Source: Vulcanimicrobiota bacterium (lineage in GTDB: Bacteria > Vulcanimicrobiota > Vulcanimicrobiia > Eremiobacterales > Eremiobacteraceae). From it: a stretch of 18,215 nucleotides of DNA. Below are positions 13,144-18,215 of this stretch, in pieces. The stretch lies in contig JAFANK010000316.1 in assembly GCA_019232725.1 (NCBI GenBank), forward strand, positions 1-18,215. Direction: 5' to 3'. Within the stretch, counting starts at the first letter, position 1, and each line of letters opens with the position of its first letter. A program made the position numbers and the translations under genes. The notes below the pieces were generated by a model. The model made no database searches, was not told the origin of the DNA, and worked only from the letters and a program-made list of their open reading frames with translations.

Positions 13144-13655
13144 AAGTTCTGGTCATCAGCACCCGCGTACCGTTCGTCCACGGCGACGCCGAAGCACTGT
13201 GCGACCAGCTCGTGACCGCACTGCAACAAAGCGGACATGAGGCCGAAGCCATTCGCATCCCTTTTGCCGTCGCCGAGCCGGAGCGCCTCGTGGAAGAGAT
13301 GCTCGTGGCACGCAGCATACGCGTGCGCAACGTCGACCGGGCGATCGCGCTTCGCTTTCCCGCATATCTCGTTCCGCATCCCAACAAGGTGATCTGGCTG
13401 GTCGACCCATTTCGTCACGCGTACGATGCCGGCAGCGCGAGCCGCTCACGCAACGACGATCGCAGCCGCCGCATTGGCCGTGCTGTTCGCGGGGCTGACC
13501 TCGTGGCATTCGCCGAAGCCAAGAGGCTCTTCGCAACGACCCCGGTTGCGGCGCAGCGACTGCAAAGAGTCAGCGGCGCGGAGGCCGCCGTGCTGCCTGC
13601 GCCCGAAGAGAACAGCGGCGATTGGACCGCGACGGTAGAGCAGCTGTTGGCGTGA
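13140..13655 (+). CDS. Shortened GT-B glycosyltransferase: N-terminal domain fused to family C-terminus, 171 aa
   Basis: Residues 1-155 match the N-terminal Rossmann domain of a GT4 family: KVLVISTRVPFVHGDAEAL at the start, FPAYLVPHPNKVIWLVDPFR (73-92), then EAKRLFATTPVAAQRL. At residue 155, where the family continues into the donor-binding domain, the text jumps to NSGDWTATVEQLLA, which resembles the extreme C-terminus of such enzymes. Usual length is about 370-400 residues, so roughly 200 residues, including the E-x7-E region, are missing without loss of frame. The start is read as CTG; the first GTG in frame (13212) would delete the first strand. It overlaps the stop of the sulfotransferase (CTGA) and the start of the next gene (GTGA). 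It is probably inactive alone: either a decaying gene or an accessory subunit of the following GT. Confidence 0.7.
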   Translation: MKVLVISTRVPFVHGDAEALCDQLVTALQQSGHEAEAIRIPFAVAEPERLVEEMLVARSIRVRNVDRAIALRFPAYLVPHPNKVIWLVDPFRHAYDAGSASRSRNDDRSRRIGRAVRGADLVAFAEAKRLFATTPVAAQRLQRVSGAEAAVLPAPEENSGDWTATVEQLLA

Positions 13656-14950
13656 GTCTGCGCATCATCTGGGCAGGTCCATGGAACGAGCGATCGAGCA
13701 TCGCGGCGTTCGGGGTGCAGATGGTCGCCGAGCTTGCGGCTCGCGGCCATCTCGTAGAGGTCGTACGCACGGAACTCGAACCCGATGCGAGCCTAACAGC
13801 TCGGCTGTCGGCGGTTCCGACCACGTGGTGGCGAGACGTGTCCATTCACGAGCTGCGCCGTGACGTCGACGCGGTCATCGTGAACTTCGGCGATTCCTAT
13901 AGTGGCTGCGGCGCGATGCTCGACAACTTCGCCGATGCCGGCGTCGTTGGGATTTTCCATGACCGCATCCTCGCGAGACTTGCCGACAGCTGGGTGCATG
14001 ATACATCGCCGGATCCCTACGCGCGTTTGCGCCGGATGGTTGACGTGACTTATGGAAGCGGTGCGTGGAGAAAGGGACCATTCTTAGCCAGCGCCGACGC
14101 CGTCATGCACGAGCGGCCTATGCTCGAGTGGTTTGCAGCCGGCGTGTGCGGTGCCATCACCGCGGATGCGTGGGCGGCCGGGCGCGCTCGCCGCTCCAGC
14201 GCTGGGCCTGTCCAGGCGCTAACGGCTGCGGCGCAGTTCGCAGAGCTCGAACCAAAGCCGCCGAGCGCCGCCGGCGAATTTGTGATCGCGATGCTCGGCG
14301 CGGACGAGGACACGCGGCACATAGATGGCGTCGTGCAAGGGATCGGCGAAAGCGACCGCCTGCGCCGGACATGCCGGCTGAAGTTCGTCGGCTATGTCGA
14401 GGGATCGGTGCGTTCGCGGGTGCTGCGTTCGGCGGCGAGGTTGCGCATGCTAGCTCCATCATGGTGTGCATGGGCGAGCACGGAGGAACTCCCTGCGCTG
14501 CTGAGCGATGTCGACGCCGTCATCTGCACCGCGGCGTTTTCGCTTGAGCACCCGTCGCCATGGGCTGTCTTGGCGCTCAGCAGCGCGCGGCCGGCAATCG
14601 TTTTTGTAGATCCGGCGGACTGGGGGATCCCTCAAGATTGCGTGTTGGCCTCCACGCCCGCAAATAGCGCCGCAGACGTGCGCACGCATCTCGAGTGGAT
14701 CTTGGGCAACCCCAGCGCCGCGTACGCTATGAGTGAGCGCGCGAGCGCATTCGCTCGGCGCACGTACACGCCCGCGCGCTATGTGGATATGCTCTTACCG
14801 CTCGTTCAAGCAGCAGTGGCTAACCGGCCAGTCATGATGACGGGCCAAGCTCTTGGCCGGACGCTGGCGAGCTTTGGAGTCGAACCCGACGATCCCGCGG
14901 TGCGGCGGATCGGTGGGGTATTATCGGGCATGCTTGGAAGTCCCGACTGA
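13652..14950 (+). CDS. GT-B-type glycosyltransferase, divergent, 432 aa
   Basis: The N-terminus (SLRIIWAGPWNERSSIAAFG) and a glycine-rich turn with a following helix look like the acceptor domain of a GT4-type enzyme; FVIAMLGADED (210-220) begins the donor half, and the last helix returns to the N-terminal domain. The usual E-x7-E is altered: E299 is followed eight residues on by L307 (LEHPSPWAV-L), so the second glutamate is missing. About 35 extra residues trail after the normal end. Start is GTG 13652, overlapping the previous stop as GTGA; the frame extends 10 codons upstream to an ATG at 13622 but inside the previous gene. Placed between a truncated transferase and an aminotransferase, it may use the amino sugar made by the latter. 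Function by fold only. Confidence 0.8.
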   Translation: MSLRIIWAGPWNERSSIAAFGVQMVAELAARGHLVEVVRTELEPDASLTARLSAVPTTWWRDVSIHELRRDVDAVIVNFGDSYSGCGAMLDNFADAGVVGIFHDRILARLADSWVHDTSPDPYARLRRMVDVTYGSGAWRKGPFLASADAVMHERPMLEWFAAGVCGAITADAWAAGRARRSSAGPVQALTAAAQFAELEPKPPSAAGEFVIAMLGADEDTRHIDGVVQGIGESDRLRRTCRLKFVGYVEGSVRSRVLRSAARLRMLAPSWCAWASTEELPALLSDVDAVICTAAFSLEHPSPWAVLALSSARPAIVFVDPADWGIPQDCVLASTPANSAADVRTHLEWILGNPSAAYAMSERASAFARRTYTPARYVDMLLPLVQAAVANRPVMMTGQALGRTLASFGVEPDDPAVRRIGGVLSGMLGSPD

Positions 14951-16074
14951 TGACATCGGACGGTCGTAGCCCGGACCAACGCATCCCTGTCTACCGACCC
15001 GACTTATCGGGCAACGAGCGCCGCTACGTGCTCGAGTGCATCGACACCACATGGATCTCGTCGATCGGGTCGTTCATCCAACGTTTCGAGGAATCAGTCG
15101 CCCGCGAGACGGGCGCACCGCATGCCGTCGCCGTGTGCAACGGCACGGTGGCGCTGCACTTGGCGCTGCACTGCTTGGGGGTGGGCCCCGGCGATGAGGT
15201 GATCGTCCCCACGTTCACCTACATCTCTTCTGTCAACACGATCGCCCAGACCAAAGCCACCCCGGTGTTCGCGGAGTCGTTGGCGGACGACTGGAACCTC
15301 GACATTGGGGACGTCGAGCGGCGCATCACGCCGCGCACCAAAGCGATCATGGCCGTGCACTTGTACGGCGCGCCCTGCGCTATGCCGGTGCTCATGGAAA
15401 TCGCGAAGCGACGAGGTTTATTCGTCATCGAAGACTGCGCCGAAGCGCTCGGCAGCCGCATCGCCGGCCGTCACGTCGGCACGTTCGGCGATGCGGGCAC
15501 GTTCAGTTTCTTTGGGAACAAGACGGTGACGACGGGTGAAGGTGGCATGGTCATCGCGACCGATGATGCGCTCGCGGCACGCCTGCGTCTTGTGAAAGGT
15601 CAGGGGCAATCGCTCACTCGCCGCTACTGGCACGAGACGCTCGGGTTCAACTACCGGATGACGAACATCGAAGCCGCGATCGGCCTCGCACAGATGGAGC
15701 GTCTGGCGGATATCGCAGCGCGCAAGGCGACGATCGCTCAAGCCTATCGGACGCTGCTCGCTGACCTGCCGGTGACGTTTCAGCGGTTGGACGCGGGCAC
15801 GCAAAGCTCTCACTGGCTCGTCAGTCTCTTGCTGCCGCCGGGTGCAGACCGCGCCGCCGTCATGACGCAGATGAGTAATAGTGGTATCGAGACCCGCCCG
15901 GTGTTCTTTTGCGCCCACGAGATGCCGATGTACGACACGGGGCAGCGCTTCCCGGTCGCGCAGGATATCGCGGCGCGTGGAATATCGCTGCCAAGCTATC
16001 CGGCGCTGACCGCAGATGACGTGCAGCGCGTGTGCGGCGCGCTCACCGAGGCACTGGCCGCGGTCACGGCGTGA
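14950..16074 (+). CDS. per: DegT/DnrJ/EryC1/StrS aminotransferase, GDP-perosamine synthase-like, 374 aa
   Basis: This PLP-dependent enzyme converts a nucleotide-linked 4-keto-6-deoxy sugar to the 4-amino sugar. K191 in SFFGNKTVTTGEGGM forms the Schiff base, D162 in EDCAEALG contacts the pyridine nitrogen, and NGT (64-66) binds the phosphate. The opening IPVYRPDLSGNERRYVLECI and the blocks PTFTYISSVNTIAQ, AVHLYG, RYWHE and FNYRMTN follow GDP-perosamine synthases (V. cholerae RfbE, Caulobacter and E. coli O157 Per) as I remember them, more closely than ArnB or PseC. The ATG overlaps the previous stop by one base (TGATG), indicating coupled translation. The GDP-mannose dehydratase that would supply its substrate is not in the window. 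Family certain; exact sugar likely but unproven. Confidence 0.93.
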   Translation: MTSDGRSPDQRIPVYRPDLSGNERRYVLECIDTTWISSIGSFIQRFEESVARETGAPHAVAVCNGTVALHLALHCLGVGPGDEVIVPTFTYISSVNTIAQTKATPVFAESLADDWNLDIGDVERRITPRTKAIMAVHLYGAPCAMPVLMEIAKRRGLFVIEDCAEALGSRIAGRHVGTFGDAGTFSFFGNKTVTTGEGGMVIATDDALAARLRLVKGQGQSLTRRYWHETLGFNYRMTNIEAAIGLAQMERLADIAARKATIAQAYRTLLADLPVTFQRLDAGTQSSHWLVSLLLPPGADRAAVMTQMSNSGIETRPVFFCAHEMPMYDTGQRFPVAQDIAARGISLPSYPALTADDVQRVCGALTEALAAVTA

Positions 16075-16963
16075 ACAACAGACGCGGATAGGATTGCTGC
16101 GGCCGCTTGAGCAGCAGCAGATTGAGCGAGAACACGTCAGCCAAGCCCGATGTTCGCAAGGGCGAGCAGCCACCGGATTCTTCATCGATCTCGTACGCCC
16201 GATGACCACGTTCCAAGAACGTGGCGAGCCACGCGTCGACGCCGATGCCCGCGCGCTTGAGATGACTGGGACCGAACTCAACGATGAGCGCGACCTCTGG
16301 GTTTTCCGCGACGATCCGCTGCATGCCGCGCCAGACCTCGAGTTCATATCCTTCGGCGTCGATCTTCACGAGCGAGATCGTAGTGCGCGGCGGCACGAGA
16401 TCATCGAGCGGCCGGACCGTGACCTCGACGCTCGTGACTTCGTCGCGAATGGGCAGCAGCGACGTCAGTGCGAAGCTCTGACCGACGTGGATGCGCGCCG
16501 TAGACGTGTGCGCCCCTGCCGCGCAGGTCTCCACGCGCATGCGATCGCCCAACCCATTGATGTGCGCGCTGCGCTTCAGGATTTCAGCCAATCGTGGTAT
16601 GGGCTCGACGGCGATCACGCGACCCGTCTCTCCTACGTGACGCGCAGCCGGTATCGCGAGCGTGCCGATGTGCGCTCCCACGTCGATGACGGTCTCCCCA
16701 TCACCAATCAACGCGGCCATCAACGTGGCTGTGCCCGGCACGCGCTTGGACGCGTGTTCCAGCATCCAGGCGAGTAACGCTTCGTCTTCAGCGGGAACGA
16801 CCGACCAACCATACCACGTGCGCACGAGGAAGTCACGCTCGGAGAGCCTGACCGCCTGCCGGTGCAGTAAATCGTTCAAGCGTTGCGCGAGTTCATCAGT
16901 TCGACGCTGCAGCTCGTTCATACGATCGAGCAGCGCATCTAAGTCCGCGCGCCTGAGGATCAT
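16064..16963 (-). CDS. FkbM family SAM-dependent methyltransferase, 299 aa
   Basis: FkbM-type enzymes methylate hydroxyl groups of sugars, polyketides and other metabolites. SAM motif I is VIDVGAHIGTLAIPAAR (92-108), with the acidic ribose contact E120 in AVEP; the family motif KIDAEGYELEVWRGM spans 200-214. Residues 1-45 are charged and heptad-like (LLDRMNELQRRTDELAQRL), a likely coiled coil ahead of the catalytic domain. The ATG at 16963 has no clear Shine-Dalgarno; M15 is an alternative. The gene runs against its neighbours and its 3' end overlaps the aminotransferase gene by 11 nt. The setting suggests O-methylation of the glycan. In V. cholerae O1, the methyltransferase RfbT caps a perosamine chain, an analogy only. 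Confidence 0.93.
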   Translation of the reverse strand: MILRRADLDALLDRMNELQRRTDELAQRLNDLLHRQAVRLSERDFLVRTWYGWSVVPAEDEALLAWMLEHASKRVPGTATLMAALIGDGETVIDVGAHIGTLAIPAARHVGETGRVIAVEPIPRLAEILKRSAHINGLGDRMRVETCAAGAHTSTARIHVGQSFALTSLLPIRDEVTSVEVTVRPLDDLVPPRTTISLVKIDAEGYELEVWRGMQRIVAENPEVALIVEFGPSHLKRAGIGVDAWLATFLERGHRAYEIDEESGGCSPLRTSGLADVFSLNLLLLKRPQQSYPRLLFTP

Positions 16964-17046
16964 AAAGCCACAGTCAGCATGGGATCTCTGCCATGAGTTT
17001 CCAGGGCGTCGCGAGAACTTCCCGCACTCGTGGGACGTGCCGCCGC

Positions 17047-18215
17047 ATGAGGTCGAAGCACAAACGTGTTCTGTGGTTGCTCAACCACAAGACGCTCATG
17101 CCGTACGAAGCCGGTCTCCTGCAAGATCTGGGCTTCGAGGTCTTCACGCCGAAGATCGTTCCGGATGCTGAAGAGTATCGCAGCTGCATCGTCGATGACC
17201 GGTTCGATGCGCGCTTGAGCATCCCGCCGCGCTGCCTGGAGCGCCTCAACACGTTCAACTTCTACGACGGCAAGTGGCCGAGCGATGTCGTTGCCCTGCT
17301 CAACCAGTATTTCGGCACGGCGTTCGTCGTCGCACATGCACAGCAGATCCCCGAGGCCGTCGAGAAGTTCGAGGGGAACATCGCCTTTCGGACGTTCGGA
17401 CTCGATGGACAGCGCACGTACGCGCAGTTGTTGCGCTTGCTCTTCGGCGACGCGTTCTTGGCGAAGATCCACGCGCTCGGCCGGCGGTTTTGGTTCGCGC
17501 AAGGGTATCAACAGCTGCAAGAATGCGAGCCGCCGCTTTTGGCGCGACGCGCGGTGTTCTTGCCGGTGGGCCTGGCGCCAAGCTCGTGGCGGCACGCCAA
17601 CTCCTGGCACGGCTCAACCCGGAAAATCCTGTTCCTGTGCCGTAACGTCGTCAGCAGTCGCTATTACGCAAGCATCTATCAGCAGTTCAAGCGCGATTTC
17701 GGCGACCTGCCCCATATAATCGTCGGCGCTCAAGACGTTCCTGTCGACGACCCCAATGTCGTGGGCTACGTTTCTGACGATGAACTCCAACGGCTGTACA
17801 GCGAATGCGCCGTGCTCTACTACCACTCGCGCGAGCCCCGCCACGTCCATTATTCACCGATCGAAGCATCCATCAGCGGCATGCCCGTCGTGTTCTATGG
17901 CGATAGCCTGCTCGGGCGGTTGAACGAGCAGCCAGTCGGCGGTGCCGTCGCCACGAGCGCGCAGGCGCGTAGCACGATCGAGCGCATCCTCGCAGGCGAC
18001 CAGGCATTGATCGATGAGATCCGGCGCGATCAGCAGCAGATCGCCTATCACTTCTCCGATGCCTACTGCCGTCCGATCTGGCAACAGGCAGTCGCTGAAA
18101 GCGGCCTCTTCCAACGACCGGCCGAGGAGGACGGGGCGGGGGCTCGTCTACGACGTGCGGTTGGGCCGGCGCTCGCACCGCTCGCTCGCAGGCTGACACG
18201 CTTTCGGTCGCGGCG
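17047..18215 (+). CDS. Glycosyltransferase, GT-B fold, 3' end beyond window (389 codons visible)
   Basis: An open frame from the ATG at 17047 runs to the right edge without a stop. The N-terminus (KHKRVLWLLNHKTLMPYEAG) is a Rossmann strand followed by a catalytic-domain-like loop, and KILFLCRNV (193-201) starts the second domain. The donor-site region is NVVGYVSDDELQRLYSECAV (238-257) followed by HYSPIEASISGMPVVFYGD (268-286), the glutamate-bearing helix seen in GT-B enzymes. Most of the enzyme is present; the tail from about 355 is low-complexity and Arg/Ala-rich. An in-frame ATG at 16993 would add 18 basic residues; the later start suits the fold better. It is divergent from the FkbM gene, with an 83-bp gap in which I see no clear promoter. 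Substrate unknown. Confidence 0.85.
   Translation, partial: MRSKHKRVLWLLNHKTLMPYEAGLLQDLGFEVFTPKIVPDAEEYRSCIVDDRFDARLSIPPRCLERLNTFNFYDGKWPSDVVALLNQYFGTAFVVAHAQQIPEAVEKFEGNIAFRTFGLDGQRTYAQLLRLLFGDAFLAKIHALGRRFWFAQGYQQLQECEPPLLARRAVFLPVGLAPSSWRHANSWHGSTRKILFLCRNVVSSRYYASIYQQFKRDFGDLPHIIVGAQDVPVDDPNVVGYVSDDELQRLYSECAVLYYHSREPRHVHYSPIEASISGMPVVFYGDSLLGRLNEQPVGGAVATSAQARSTIERILAGDQALIDEIRRDQQQIAYHFSDAYCRPIWQQAVAESGLFQRPAEEDGAGARLRRAVGPALAPLARRLTRFRSR

Noticed and set aside
15418..16347. 309-codon minus-strand frame across the aminotransferase end
   Set aside because: Both strands are already explained by the aminotransferase and the methyltransferase; the protein is Arg/Ser-rich without domains.

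Overview
The window is GC-rich bacterial DNA with two parts: the RNA polymerase genes rpoB and rpoC on the minus strand (1-6749), and a cluster of cell-surface glycan genes on both strands (7192-18215). In RpoC the trigger loop (TFHTGG, residues 908-913) runs straight into the downstream helix without the large insertion found in proteobacteria, Bacteroidetes and cyanobacteria. RpoB has compact spacing between conserved blocks. Both point to a Terrabacteria-type or deep-branching uncultured lineage rather than a proteobacterium; the phylum cannot be fixed from the sequence alone. RpoB carries an unusual basic N-terminal extension of about 100 residues and an acidic C-terminal tail of about 80.

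Layout. rpoC (1-2826, minus, 3' end beyond the left edge) lies 77 bp downstream of rpoB (2904-6749). The gap holds a tandem pair of 30-bp palindromic units ending at the rpoC Shine-Dalgarno. A near-consensus sigma-70 promoter (7059-7086, minus) precedes a leader of about 300 nt before rpoB. No ribosomal protein gene (rplJ/rplL) lies upstream; the neighbour is a glycosyltransferase.

The glycan region contains, in order: a GT4 glycosyltransferase (minus, 7192-8262); a GT2 glycosyltransferase (plus, 8354-9346); a two-gene minus unit of an MsbA/PglK-like ABC flippase (10489-12225) followed by a GT4 glycosyltransferase (9321-10460); and a tightly coupled plus unit of four genes. That plus unit consists of a PAPS-dependent sulfotransferase (12388-13143), a shortened GT-B protein with a probable CTG start (13140-13655), a full-length GT-B protein (13652-14950) and a perosamine-synthase-like aminotransferase (14950-16074). 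Then come a convergent FkbM methyltransferase (minus, 16064-16963) and a further glycosyltransferase running off the right edge (plus, from 17047).

Together these genes look like a pathway for an exported, lipid-linked or surface polysaccharide. The aminotransferase would make a 4-amino-4,6-dideoxy sugar, five or six glycosyltransferases would build the chain, the ABC protein would flip it across the membrane, and the sulfotransferase and methyltransferase would decorate it. The enzymes supplying the nucleotide-sugar precursor (such as GDP-mannose dehydratase) are not in the window. I found no RNA genes, CRISPR arrays, insertion sequences or phage genes. The most unusual items are the glycosyltransferase that seems to have lost its donor-binding domain in frame, its CTG start, the RpoB extensions, the palindromic repeat between rpoB and rpoC, and the rpoB leader.
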